Origin: Taeniopygia guttata | Taxonomy: Eukaryota > Chordata > Aves > Passeriformes > Estrildidae | Length of the DNA stretch: 64,000 bases | Reading direction: 5' to 3' | Assembly: GCF_048771995.1 (NCBI RefSeq) | Contig: NC_133063.1 | Span: forward strand, 21,887,063-21,951,062 | Shown here: piece after piece, positions 23,536-34,908 of the stretch | How the letters are laid out: every line of letters begins with the position of its first letter | How positions within the stretch are numbered: position 1 is the stretch's first letter | Position numbers and translations under genes: made by a program | The notes under the pieces: model-generated | Database searches by the model: none | Seen by the model: only the letters and a program-made list of their open reading frames with translations | What the model was told of the DNA's origin: nothing

Positions 23536-26500
23536 CTTCCTATTCGGTACCTCTAATGAAAAGCAAAAATGCAGGTTTTTTCCATAGTCCTTTGTCAAGG
23601 GATAGGAACACCCAAAGCTTCCAACAAACACACATGAAAACATAAGTTCAATATGTTATGATTATGTCTTCATTTCTGATGCTTTGGGGGTTTCCCTGGA
23701 GATTCACCCATGAGCATCTCCACCTATAAGAGTTACAGCTGACATTTAGCTTTTCTCCAGGTTTGCAAACAAGAGAGAAAAACCTTGGCTTCCTTCTTCT
23801 TCATCACAGAGCTCTCAGGTGCTCAAAGCAACTTGCCAAGAAGATGTTGGCTTCAAGATTCTCTGGTGCTGCAAAAGTGGTGCTCCTTTTCCTCAGAGGT
23901 GTTTAATTCCCAGTGACACCCATGTGCCTTCCTGTGATGGGCCAGAGGAGTGCTGAGTTCTATGTTTGACATCAAGAAATAGAAACTCTGAGAGGACTCC
24001 GAGTGTATAACAGAGACTTAAAGCACTCTCACAATTTCAAAGCCCAGGATAACGTCATATAGCCTGAGCTATCTCTGTTCTTTCTTTCCACATGATATAC
24101 CTATCCTCTGCTATCCAGCACCAGATATAGCGCAGGAGATAGCAGAGCAGGTTAAAAATACCTGAGCTTGCTCTGAGAGAGCAGACTTGCACAACAGGAA
24201 TAATTTGACACCAGCATTTGTGCTTGGAAATTCTTTGAGTGTGCTGTTAAAGAGGACTTGTGCTTTCCGAAACAGACTAATAAAGATCAGGCTCTGTTTT
24301 CATCAGGCAGCTTGTGTAAATTCTTCAGTTCTTAGGTTGTTTCTGGAGTATGACAAAAACCATTTGTCCTACGTACATGTCTGGTTGCTTCTCCTGCACC
24401 ACCTCACCAGGAAAGCATCCAGCAACACATTATTTAAAGGCTCCTTGGAACAAAAGCCACATATCCAGTTCATTTATTTCCTCCTAAAACCACAGCCTTG
24501 GGTGAGTGCCATTCTCACTTGTACTTTATCTCATGTGTCAGCATTTTACAGATGTTTTCCTTCTGCCAGCATAATCTCCTATGTGAGCCTAATCCTGCCA
24601 AACTGCAGAATTGTTTGCCCTTTTAAGACATTTTCTTTGTCATGTATGTTTTTCTGATACCACTTTGAAGGAGATTTAGTCATAGTCTAGACCACAGCAG
24701 ACAAAGCAAGTTATTGAAGATAGCAGCAGCCGGCTCCTCAATGTCACAACCATATAGGACTCAATACACAGGTGTGGGTACCGCATTTGGCTGGAGGCTA
24801 GAATGGACACACTGGGTTCAAGGAGGTATTTTCTGCTGCTGGGAGGCTAGGAGGGAGCTCTGCATGAGGTTTGGATCCTCACAAAGACTCACGTTTCTTT
24901 CAGGGTGGCACCTCTGGCAAGCTGCATTTTCTGCTGTGCAGCTCCAGACAGTGCCCAGAGGCACAAGAGAGCCCACAGTCCTTCAAGAATGCAGCTGACT
25001 CCTGCCCAAATCCATTTTGCTTGTACCAGAAATCCTCATTAAAGCCAGTAATTTAGGTATGGTCGCCCAGCTGATTTGATGAAGGGTTTACAAAGTCTGT
25101 TTCTAAAGCAACAAAGAGAAGGGTTAAGCCCATGTTGCCTCTACACTTCTCCGAGCAGATGAGGCAATTTGCCAATTTTGCAGCCCTCAGTAAACTTGAC
25201 GGATTTGTTTAGCTTGATAAATTGGGTGAATTATTTCTTAAATACGTGCTGTTGTGGCCTTTCCCTTAACTTGCTTGTTCTGTCTTTTCCTAGTTTTTTT
25301 CATCATTCTTATAATTCAACTACGATAAGCCCTTGTGATTTCTTACTATTCCCCCTCCCTTATTTACCCCCACGTCTAAGGCAGAGGGAGCAGAAGGGGA
25401 CAAACAGTAAGAAGCCTGTGATCCTGCCAGAGTGATGCAGCAGTGGGGTGCCCTCCCACCCTTGTGAAAATTGAAGCCTTTCCCTGAAAGTTAAACACTC
25501 TTCATTCATCTTTATTGAATGTTTACACTGAGTGGCCTTTTGAAGCCAGCCAGAGCAGTGCAAGGGTTGCACTCAGCCTGTAATAATTTTATATTTGCTG
25601 CAGAATTCAGAGCAGGAGGAGATGTAATGCAGAGGCACCATGATACCAGCAAAGCAGTATTGATATTTTTTTCAAAATTCTGTGTTTGCTCTGTGAGGTG
25701 TTTGTCTGACCTCACTACTCAAATGACATTGATGCTGGTAACAATTTTGACACTGACTTCGAACAGATGTTTTTCCAATTCGCACCTCCCCAAATTTTCA
25801 CAAGCACTAAAACTGTCATCTTGAAATAAAGAAGGAAAAACATACAGGGAAAGTATCATTAAATCCAGTCTGGTCCTACAAAAGTCCATGGAATGGACTT
25901 TTCACAAATGTCATCCTGTTTTCATGAGGGATGTCCTGAGAAGGGCTATGATAGGGAATATCCTACTGGAACAAAAACTGAGGACGCAATCTTTTTTTTG
26001 TTAGCCTGCCTGCTGAAAAAAAATTTAGTTAAAAAATAGACGTGCTCACAGCAAAGACACACAACCACACAAGCACAGCATTCCAGGAGCCATTTCCATG
26101 CTCTGGGCCCGGGTGTGCCACCTCAGGGAATGAGCAGTGGTAATGACTTTTCTTCTTCAACATCTCACTGTGGGTTTGGGGGATAGCAGCTTTCTGGCAT
26201 AAACCTGATTCTTCTTTGGCAGGGCTCTGGCCTGGTCTTTGCTTTACCTTCAGGTCTGGAATACCCAGACAGCTCTTTCCTGTACAGTTGGTTCCACAAG
26301 AGTTCAAGACCCAAGAGAGAGTCTTTTTATCCAAGCAGCTCCTGGGTTCCCAGATCACCACCTGCCTAACACTAGGCCCTTCTAAAGACTTTCTGTGCTA
26401 CCTATCACAATGCTGTAAACAGTGCTGTGACCAATTCTATCTACTGGAGCTGTTTCCGCCACTGTCATATGAATAAACAAGACAGAAGATATGGCATAAT

Positions 26501-29500
26501 GGAGTAGATCTAAAAGTAAAAATAACTAAAGGCACTGACAGAAACTTCACATAGAGGATCAAGGTACTAAGCCAGATGCTTACCAATCAACCAAGTCACT
26601 ATAGTGGCTTCTCTTCCAGTTGTCTCTCTGCCCAGAATTAATGTATCTCCAAGATGAGAACAACAGGGAGTATTAAAAATGACTGGCAAGGAGGAAAATA
26701 TGACTAAGCATTAAACTCAAAACACATGCCATGAAGAAAATATGTGGCAAGTGGGAATCTCAGGAGAGTTTTACAGCTAGTTGTTTGGAAGAATATACAC
26801 TGCCACCTCAGACAGGGAGCAATAAAAACAATCAACTGGATTACTCACACTGACAGAGAGAATGATGATGTCACATGTAGCTGAACACTTCCTCTCTCAT
26901 TCTGGCAGTGGAAACAGGGCTCACAGAGTATATTTGTATCTCCTGTAGGCACCCTTAGTCAGTTCCAGTGATAGAAAGAAGCTATGACTGAGTACTAGTA
27001 ACATTTTTTTAATATTTATTTATGGATACTTGGAATATAATGAGGCCTTTCCATGGTAGCATTAGATTTAGAGAGGAGACTATCAAAGCCAGAGGGGGTG
27101 GTGGGCTCTGTGACACTTCCTGTCAATGTTCCAAGGTCCCCTGCTGCTCTTCTGTCCAAAAGGGACCACCGAGACAAAGTTTTCCTCACTCACTTCTTGA
27201 GCATCCTTTGACAGGATCAATCTCTCTGGATTTATACTGCCAAAATAAACAAAGTGGAAGTTTTGTTCAGATAGCAAGAGTTATCTCAGCCTCTCTTGTG
27301 AGGCAGTAAAGGAGCATACAGCCCTCACTGGTGAAAATCCATTTGACTTCAAGGAGTTGTTTGGCTTGCCTGCCCACAGAAGGATATTTGCAGGCATTAA
27401 GTGTTAAGCATGGGAATTTTGGCAGAAAATAAACCCTTGCAGATCAGAGGGGCTTGGTGTGCCTGGGCTTCAGTTCTGGTTAGAAGCAACTCTGCACCAT
27501 CAGCCTGGTCACGTTCTGTAGGAACAGTCATGATCACAGATTCACAAATAGTGCAGTTTATTGAAAGAACAGAAATAACAGATTCAGAATTGTCATGGAT
27601 GAACATACCAGCTGTGAGAGAACTCTAATAAAAACCATATTATTGTATTAACTTGGTTAATAGTAATCCTACACAGAAGCTTACCCAAGAAAGTGTCCTC
27701 CCCTGAGAGAAGGGAGAGCAGAGCAACCATTCACCTGTCTCCATCTGGGTTTTTTGCGTCTTCCTCCTAGCAAGGTGAAATTTCTACACTCCTGATATAC
27801 AGCCCAAACGAAACCTCCTGCATCTTACAAGCTTATTAGCCTATGCAGGGATGAGAACTTTAAAAGACAGGCAAAATTCACTTTTTAGCTGTGCTGTCAT
27901 TCAAATTTTCAGTGCACAGCCTTGTTCTGTTCTTCACATCTTACCTTCACAGGACCTTCCCCCACAGCCAGCTCAGCCTTTCATGATATCTGCCATGCAG
28001 ATCTCCGTCTGCAAAGATAGCAAATGAACACAGCATGTGCTGCACACAGTAAGCCTTGGCCCTTCCCTGGCTCCTTCAGGGACCATCCTCCATCCCACAG
28101 TAAGGCTGGAGCAGCCAGTGCACTGATGATCCAGCACAGCAACATGAAGATTTTCAAACATAACATTCAACATCCTTAATGCAGTTTTAGATATCTGAAA
28201 GTGTTTGCAAATTTATTTTTTCCTGGCTGGTGAAAGAGTGTGGAGGGCAGAAGGTAAGGAACATCTAGATTACTATTTTTTTTCCCCTTCAAGTGACAAT
28301 TTAGCTGAAAAACATAGCATTTTGAATCTTGGAAACTGCATTTACATAAATTGGAACGTCTAAATAGAAACAAAACAGTCCATTCCTAGTAAATGAAAGG
28401 ATTAACTTTATCTGGACAGTTTATTTTTCTCTCTCATTTTCTAACTATGGTTATGAAAAGGAATGGGGGGGAATCATTCCAGGCTGACCCAAAATAGGTC
28501 TCTCACCCACTCCGAGGCTAAAGAGACGATGTGAGGTGTCCTGCATCTCAGCTCATGACTTGGGCCTTTAAGAAGATATGAGCAGCTAAAAAAGGGGCAG
28601 ATTAATACGAATTTAAGTAATACCATGCCTTCAAGGCATTGGGGTTTTTTTAGCAATGGGAGCAGGACAACACAGAGCTGGATAGAAGGACTGTGATAAT
28701 CTATTTCCAAAAAAGCCCAGTTTCTCAGAGGAAACAAGCTTTGTAGAAGGTTGCTGTGATACACACAGGACAAATGTTCTGCAGCCCAGAAAGCAAACAA
28801 ACCAACCCTACTTCAAAGAAATGACAGTGAGCCAAGCAAGTGGAAAGACCTGCAAGAGAAATATGAGAAGTGATTTTAATCACATTTTCCTGCTGCGTTT
28901 TTCATTGCTGAAGGGCTTTCACCAGCTGTAATTGTAATGCTCAGACACTGATCAAGGATGGATAAATTCTGTGGCCACAGTTCTGCAGTGATCAATGCCA
29001 CCAGCACTGCTCTGCTCCTGGTTACACAGGGTGACAACCCGCTCAGAGGAGGTGAATCCACTTGCCTGGGTCTGCCTGGTCTTTTTTCAGTTGAATAAGG
29101 AACACCAAAAAAAGAGAAGAATGGACATTCCTATGGCAGAAACCACCCTGAGAAAAGGAAAATGAGGGAGTGCTGAAGGCAGCCAATACTTAGCATGAAG
29201 TTGAAAAAAGTAAACTCTGTCAAAAATTATGTTCTGTATTTTATTCACTCCTGGAAGAGGGACTGCAGTACTTCTAAAAAGTAGGGTGCGACTCATAGCA
29301 GTCTCCAAGTATTTTATTAGACAAAAACAATTGTGGTCTTTTGCACAAGAACATTTATAGAAAAAAAAAAGCAGAAAAAAATACCAACACAACTTTCCAA
29401 ATATATAAACTTTGGTGGCATTTATATCCTTTCTCAGGGCACTTTCTGGAAATATTCCAGCCTCTCACAGAGCAGGACTTAAGGAGTACTTAATGTCTTC

Positions 29501-29870
29501 TGAAAAACAAAGCCTGTGTTCAAGCACTTTGTTATATCAGGGACATTGCAGAGAATTTTATTAACAGAAATATTTGAGCAAAGAGTAAAAAGAAACTCAA
29601 ATCTCAGAGAAGACAAGTTCATAATTTATTTATTGCTACAAATAAAGATCAAGCTGAAAAGATACTTTCAAGATGTAGAGCCATTTGAGTCAAAAGTATC
29701 ATAAACAAAAGTTTGACTGCTCTTTACAGGTCAGGTTTCTAACAGTGAACAATTGCTATGACTTGCTCAAAACTGAATCCAGAGCGCAAATTATTTACAG
29801 CCATAATCCCTGGAGTAGCATGGATGACTAAAAAAAATCATATGACAATCTGGCCATAAATTATCCACAA

Positions 29871-29945
29871 ATGAAAAACAAACAAGCAAAAAAAACCCCA
29901 GTAAAACAAAACAAAACCAAACCTAAACAAACTAAAAACTCACCA
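29871..29945 (+). repeat. A/C-rich low-complexity tract
   Basis: Irregular AAAC, AAAAC and ACCAAAC units with almost no G or T on the plus strand. It is the complement-type counterpart of the T/G tracts elsewhere in this window. Confidence 0.85.
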
Positions 29946-30255
29946 GAAAAATGTCAGGCAAACAAGATATAAAACAGATATCGAATTATTTCACTTTATT
30001 AATTAATTTCTAGTGTAATTTTTGGAATTCTTTCAATAATAAGGTTGATTACATTTCCTGAATCATATGCTTTTTTAAATTAGTGTCATGTGTGCCCAAA
30101 AGCCAGAGAAATATTTGCTGCTATAATGAAGCTTTAAATAAATAATAATTTAGGGTTGTCTCTTAAGACACAGAAGAGTCACTATTTCTTATAAAAATAA
30201 TTCCCACATGAAAACTAGTAATTAACTACAGAGCAGAAAATGTATATGCTTACCA

Positions 30256-30271
30256 TTTTTTTTTTTTTTCA
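30256..30271. repeat. Poly-T run
   Basis: An uninterrupted T homopolymer of about 16 bases. Confidence 0.9.
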
Positions 30272-31107
30272 AACCTGACAAACAGGATGCAGATAAAGAC
30301 AACATCTCTGGAGCTGTAGAAATCTCAAATTATCTCTTTCTCACTACCTGAAAGGTAGCTCCTGTGTTTCAGGGACAAAGAAAAGTTTTCTCTGCACTGT
30401 GTGAGATTTACTATATCGAAAGCCAATTCTCCCAGCCTATAATTCTTATTGTTAACAGAGAAGACTTAGAACACCTGTGTTAATACAATCCATCCATTCC
30501 TTCAAAGAAAATGAGGAAAAGTGACAGGAGGAAGCTGGGCTGACCAGACAAGAAATAAAAATGTGATTACAAGGCTAGAAGAAAAATGGAAGAAGAAAAG
30601 GGGAAATAGGAGATTGTTGCTATTAGCTCACCTGTACACATAGAATATGGTGCATTCTTGGCCTATAGACTTCCATGCTACCATCTGTACTTTTCCATGC
30701 TGGAAAACAATTTTGCAGTCTTTTACCAATTTAGAGAGAGCACTGTGAGAAAAACACTAGCCTTGCAGGGAGCTGGGAAGGTAGCAGGGATGCGTGATGT
30801 CAGCATGCTGAGGGTACGGACATGATGGAGAAAAAGACTTAGAGACAGAGAAACAGCAGTATGGCTGCCCAAGATGTGGGTTAGACGTTGCCTTGAAGAC
30901 TCTGTACACCTCTGGTGACCCCCGCTCAAGAAAGATGAATTTAAATCAGAAAACACACAGTTCAGACCTATTGGGAGGCAGTAACCTCCTCTTTTATGCA
31001 GCGTGATGGGAAGTTTTTATTTCTATGCAGAATTTGTGTATTTGGAAATGGAAGAAAAACCAAGGGAGAACAACAAAGTTTTTCGGCAAGGGTGGTAAAA
31101 CATTTTC

Positions 31108-31279
31108 AGAGGTCATCCAGAGATGTGATGATTGCCCCACCCCTGGGAACAGTCAAAGTCAGGCTGAATGGGGCTTTGAGCAACCCAATCTACTTGAAGA
31201 TGTTCCACTTATGCCAGGAGGGCTTGAGTAGATGGCCTTTAAAGGTCCTTTACAACCCCAACCATTCTGTGATTCTATT
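31108..31279 (+). mobile_element. CR1 LINE 3' end fragment (sense)
   Basis: In order: a GATTGCCCCACCCCTGGGAA block, a CAGGCTGAATGGGGCTTTGA block, a CCTTTACAACCCCAACCATT block, and a terminal TCTGTGATTCTATTA. This is the sense-strand 3' end of an avian CR1. The short ORFs through it are by-products. It lies about 0.7 kb upstream of the CpG island. Confidence 0.85.
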
Positions 31280-32011
31280 ATTTTCTTTTTCTTCATAAAT
31301 CTCTGAAGATAAACCTCAAATAAAGGGGAAAGACTATTAACATTCAGAAAAGATCTTAAGTTAAAACACTAGGTCAGGGTAAACTGCTGGAGGAGTTGCC
31401 AAAAGACTTCTAAACACTCCAGGTGTGAATGTCTCAAACCATCCTTCCGTGCAGGACAGCAGGACGCTGCACTGCACTCAGCACCCAAACAGGGAACGAT
31501 GACAGGAGTCCCACGGGCAGAAATAACATTCAGGTGCACTCAACCAGGCAGCGTTCGCCCCGCTGCCGGGGAGACCCGTGAGATGATTTCCCCGTGATGG
31601 CCAGCGTGGCTGCGGAGAGGGATTCCTCTGAGATTCTGGCTATCCAACACAGGACGTGGAACGTGTCGATACCCCAAGCACGGTATTAGTCTCAGACCTG
31701 GGGTCAGTACGGCTCCAACAGCCCAGGATTTAACCCGTCTACCAGAACTGAGACAATGACGGGGATCCCCTGATCCTTTCAGATGCACACACAAACGCCC
31801 ATCTCAGCTCTGCCCTGTTTTCCCCTTAGGACAAGGGTGTTCTGTCCTAAAAGCCATGTTAGGCAGTGCCCCGGGTTTGCGGAATCTGGATCTCGGGTCC
31901 CACATGTTAGAAATCGGTTCCGTTTGAAGCAGCAGCGCATGGGAAGGCATCGGGCACTGCTTTCCGTAACAAGCGGCAGCGGCAGACACGGCTCCACCGC
32001 TGGCCGAGGGG

Positions 32012-32035
32012 GAACCGAAGCCTCACCTTCGGTTC
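32012..32035. repeat. Perfect 9-bp inverted repeat with 6-base loop
   Basis: GAACCGAAG at 32012-32020 is followed after CCTCAC by its exact reverse complement at 32027-32035. It lies at the upstream edge of the CpG island. It could be a paired factor site or a hairpin if transcribed, or it could be chance. Confidence 0.85.
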
Positions 32036-32655
32036 GCAGCCCCTGGGACGCGGAGAACTGTTCCGCTGCCCGGGCGCGGTGAGGGGGCGTCCCGCGGCAG
32101 CGGCGGACGCGGAGCTCCGTAGGGGCTGTCCCGGGACCCTCCCCGAGGGGTTCAAAGGGGCGGCCCCCCAAGCCCCTTCCTCCCCTGGGCGGCCCGGGGA
32201 GGAGCCGAGCGGGGCCGGCGCTCGCCGTCCCTCGCGGCGGGAGCGCAGCGCAGCCCAGCGACCGCCCGCAGCCTCGCTGGCAACTTTGCCCGGCTCCGGA
32301 GCCGGCGGGGAGCGCTCCGAGGGCTGCGGGGGGCAAGGGCAGGGGGCTGGCGCGGGCAGCCGGGCCGGGGTTACAGGGCGGAGGGCTGCGAGGCGGGGAA
32401 CGGAGCCGGGAGCAGCGCGGGGAGCGGCGGCGGGGAGCCGGGCAGGGGCGCGCCGGAGGGCTCGGGGCAGGGAGCGGGGAACTGAGCCGTGCAGAGCCCG
32501 CCCGGGCTGAGGAGGAGCGGCCGGGCAGGGGCAACCGGGCAGGGCAGATCCCGGCGGGGGTCGGGTGCCTCCCCGGCCTCGCGGAACCGAGGGGGGCGGT
32601 CCGGGGGCTGAGCCTCCCCGCAGCCCCGGGGCGGGGGCGAGGCGGTGGCGGCCCC

Positions 32656-32736
32656 ATGGGCGGCGGCGGGGGCGGCTGTGCGCGGGGCTCGCCCGCCGCG
32701 GCTGATGCCGCCGTCGCCCGCCCGCGGGGCTCTTGA
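32656..32736 (+). other. Upstream ORF 1 in GRIN3A leader (26 codons)
   Basis: ATG at 32656 (C at -3, G at +4) opens a frame of 26 codons that stops at TGA 32734-32736. It is out of frame with GRIN3A and ends 46 bases before the probable main start. The peptide is Gly/Ala/Arg-rich and looks like GC-driven sequence. It matters only if transcription starts upstream of 32656. Confidence 0.45.
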
Positions 32737-33104
32737 TGCGGGCGGCGGGAACGCAGGAGGCGGCGGCGGGGGGCTCCCGGCCATGTGTCGGCCGGGGATG
32801 CGCGGGGTCTTGGGACGAGCTTGCCTGCTGCTGCTGCCGCCCTGCGCCCTGGTGCTGGCGGCGGTGCCCGGCTCCGCGTCCCACCCGCAGCCCTGCCAGA
32901 TCCTGCGCCGCATCGGGCATACGGTGCGAGTGGGGGCCACCCACCTGCAGCCCCGGGCCGCCCCCGCCGCCGCTGCCTGGCCCGGGGAGGCGGCGGGCGG
33001 ACGCCCCGAGGGGCCGCGGGGCCGGCGGGCGGGGGGCGGCGGGGGACAGCGGCGGCCGCCCCCCTCGCCGCGGGACGCGCTGCTGCTGGCCGTGGCCAAC
33101 CTGA
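32736..33104 (+). other. Upstream ORF 2 overlapping the GRIN3A start
   Basis: ATG at 32736 shares a base with the stop of the preceding uORF (TGATG) and opens about 122 codons in another frame. It runs through the GRIN3A start at 32783 and ends at 33104 within exon 1. Ribosomes initiating here would bypass the main start, so it would lower GluN3A output. The encoded Gly/Pro/Arg/Ala-rich peptide has no recognisable domain and is probably not functional itself. Confidence 0.4.
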
Positions 33105-33397
33105 ACGGCGTGCCCGGGCTGCTGCCCTACAACCTGTCCCTGGAGGTGGTGATGGCGATCGAGGCGGGACTGGGCGACCTGCCCCTCTTCCCCTTCTCTT
33201 CAGCCAGCGCTTCCTGGAGCAACGACCCCGTCTCCTTCCTGCAAAGTCTCTGCCACACTGTGGTGGTGCAGGGGGTCTCAGCCATCCTCGCCTTCCCGCA
33301 GAGCCGTGGGGAGATGCTGGAGCTGGACTTCATCTCGGCGGCGCTGCGCATCCCGGTGGTCAGCATCGTGCTGAGCGAGTTCCCCCGGCGGAGTCTG
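32783..33397 (+). CDS. GRIN3A: GRIN3A coding exon 1: GluN3A signal peptide and N-terminal domain start
   Basis: First coding exon (205 codons) of the glycine-binding NMDA-receptor subunit GluN3A, a plasma-membrane ion-channel protein. A hydrophobic signal core ([15 protein letters not shown]) occupies about residues 14-28. It is followed by the family block [18 protein letters not shown], a variable Gly/Pro/Arg/Ala linker (about residues 58-95), then RDALLLAV and the conserved [20 protein letters not shown], with a glycosylation site at Asn117. The start at 32783 has G at -3 and puts 13 residues before the CLLL core, as I recall for mammalian GluN3A. The next ATG (32798) would shorten it by five residues, and an in-frame ATG at 32705 has a weak context. 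The exon ends in phase 0 at a GTAAGG donor. The linker appears about 28 residues shorter than in mammals. Confidence 0.93.
33018..33045 (+). other. GRIN3A: Potential G-quadruplex in GRIN3A exon 1
   Basis: Four G-runs (33018-33021, 33027-33029, 33031-33036, 33041-33045) are separated by loops of 5, 1 and 4 bases on the coding strand. This meets the usual G-quadruplex pattern in DNA and mRNA. It encodes the Gly/Arg-rich part of the variable linker. Structure formation is inferred only. Confidence 0.7.
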
Positions 33398-34408
33398 GTA
33401 AGGCGCTGGGGACGCGGGGAGAAAGCGGTGGGCAGGGCAGCGCCCCGGGGACACTGCGGGGAAGGGTCGGGGGACCGGCGTCGGAGGCGAGCAAGGGTCT
33501 CGGCGGGAGGATTCTGACCGAGAGAGAAGCGCTCAGACCACGGGGCTGCTGGAATCGCTCTTCCATCCCTCGCTCCTTTAGCACCCCGTTGCGCTTTAGC
33601 CCCGGGGTGGCCGGAGAGAAGCATCCTCTCTGTGGAAAGGCAGACAAGCGCTCTGTGGCACGAGCGAAGTTATTAGCCCGTAGTCATAGACTGCGATAAG
33701 TTACGGAGCCGAGAGCAGAAGGGGGGTCCAGGACATGCTTTGCGTATCAGGAAAAGGTTGTTAAGGACGAAAGAAAAAAAAAAATGCAAACCAAAAAATG
33801 GTCTTAATGCTGTGATCTGTGTATGAGCGCTGTAGGTTGGGGCACCAAGTGACACTTCTCAGGAAAGTTGTTCAGTGTAACTTGACTTTGCATCGAGCTG
33901 AGCTAAAGCGCCAGGATTTTCTGTAGTTCAGTTTCATTTGTAGCTCATATGTTGGTACTAGATCAGATTTTTGCTAATTAGAGTTGCGTAACTAAAATAG
34001 TGGAAACTGCAGCCCATCCTATTTGTTTGATTGTGTAGCTGAAATAGTAGAAATTGAATTCTTTGTGTTTGACAAACCTGTTAGGTGCAAGTAGAAGTAG
34101 CATTAGGAGCTAAACTTTCTATTATACAAAGATGGCAACTCCGTGTTACACACTCTGGAGAAAGGTAAGAGGCACAGTATGTTGAAACCATGTGTTTGAT
34201 GCCAGGAATCATCTTCAGGTTAAAGAGCTGTAAGAAAATGCTGTATTCTGTAAAGCTTGTGCAAGGGAAGTCCAGAGTAAAATGGTACAAGCTGCTTTTT
34301 AAATACAGGATAAATAGTTGTTTTACGTAAAAAATGGTAGCTTAACTTTGCATTCAAAATGTAATAGAAAAAAAACTTAGCCAAGTGAATTTGCTTTTCA
34401 AAAAAAAA

Positions 34409-34440
34409 ATATATATATATATAAAATATACATATATACA
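34409..34440. repeat. A-run and (AT)n microsatellite
   Basis: Nine or more adenines lead into alternating AT units and ATACATAT-type sequence. It is a simple repeat in intron 1. Confidence 0.9.
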
Positions 34441-34587
34441 CAGACCACAGCCTGGATTTAATTTCTGTGGGTTTGGGGTTTTTTTCAGTTTTTGTGTGTT
34501 TGAATTGTGACACAAAAGGTAGAAAGAGTCTGTGTTAAGTAGTTCTTAGTCTGTAACTGAAGATGTGACTGCTGTATCCTGGTCTGG

Positions 34588-34908
34588 ATCACAGAATGGT
34601 TTGAGTCAGAAGGTACCTGAAAGATCACCTCGTTCCACCCTCTGCCATGGGCAAGGACACCTTCTACCAGACCAGACTGCTCCAAGTCCAAGCCTTATCC
34701 AGCATGGCCTTGAGCATCTCCAGGGATGGGGCAGCCACAGCCTCTCTGGGCAGCCTGTGCCAGAGCTCCATCACCCTCAAAGTCAAGGATTTCCTCCCAG
34801 TATCCCATCTAACCCTGCCATCTGGGATTTTGAAGCTGATGCCCCTCCTCCTGTCACTCTATGTCCTTATCAAAATCCCCTCCTCAGCTCTTTTGTAGCC
34901 CCTTTAAT
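34588..34908 (-). mobile_element. CR1 LINE 3' end fragment (antisense)
   Basis: This begins ATCACAGAATGGTTTGAGTC, followed by CTCCAGGGATGGGGCAGCCA, GGGCAGCCTGTGCCAG and CCCAGTATCCCATCTAA blocks, the expected order of an antisense CR1 3' end. Two chance ORFs cross it. It is about 75% alike by eye to the copy at 59649-60025. It has no coding capacity and lies 1.2 kb into intron 1. Confidence 0.9.

Larger units (their letters stand above)
23536..31107. other. Upstream non-coding DNA, no gene seen
   Basis: About 7.5 kb without a recognisable exon or RNA gene. The longest chance ORF (24187-24657, 156 codons) carries no known domain and no codon or splice support. An A/C-rich low-complexity patch is at 29871-29945 and a T-run at 30256-30271. 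The AT-rich part at 30000-30170 is dense in homeodomain-like cores, but I cannot tell conserved regulatory DNA from background by eye. Confidence 0.6.
31950..33620 (+). promoter_or_regulatory. GRIN3A: CpG island with probable GRIN3A promoter and 5' leader
   Basis: GC and CpG density rise sharply from about 31950, peak across 32060-33500, and fall to AT-rich background after about 33620. The island covers coding exon 1 and its upstream flank. GC boxes of Sp1 type are visible at 32591-32599 and 32628-32637, 150-190 bases before the start codon. I see no TATA box in the 300 bases before the start, consistent with a dispersed CpG-island promoter. The transcription start cannot be placed from sequence alone. 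Long open frames on both strands here are a result of high GC, not genes. Confidence 0.75.

Noticed and set aside
24187..24657. 156-codon plus-strand ORF
   Set aside because: No recognisable domain, no flanking splice signals in keeping with an exon, and no codon bias evident by eye. Treated as chance.
31779..32657. Minus-strand ORF of 292 codons in the CpG island
   Set aside because: This is the same GC-driven artefact as the neighbouring minus-strand frame, with low-complexity Pro/Ser/Arg composition. It is not a divergent gene that I can recognise.
31907..32944. Long minus-strand ORF (345 codons) opposite the GRIN3A promoter and exon 1
   Set aside because: It lies wholly in very GC-rich DNA, where stop codons are rare in all frames. 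It is Pro/Ala/Arg/Gly-rich with no domain and overlaps the antisense of a well-supported exon.
32785..33699. Plus-strand 304-codon frame overlapping GRIN3A exon 1
   Set aside because: It opens at a GTG, is out of frame with the clear GluN3A homology, and continues past the exon donor. It is a shadow of the real exon.
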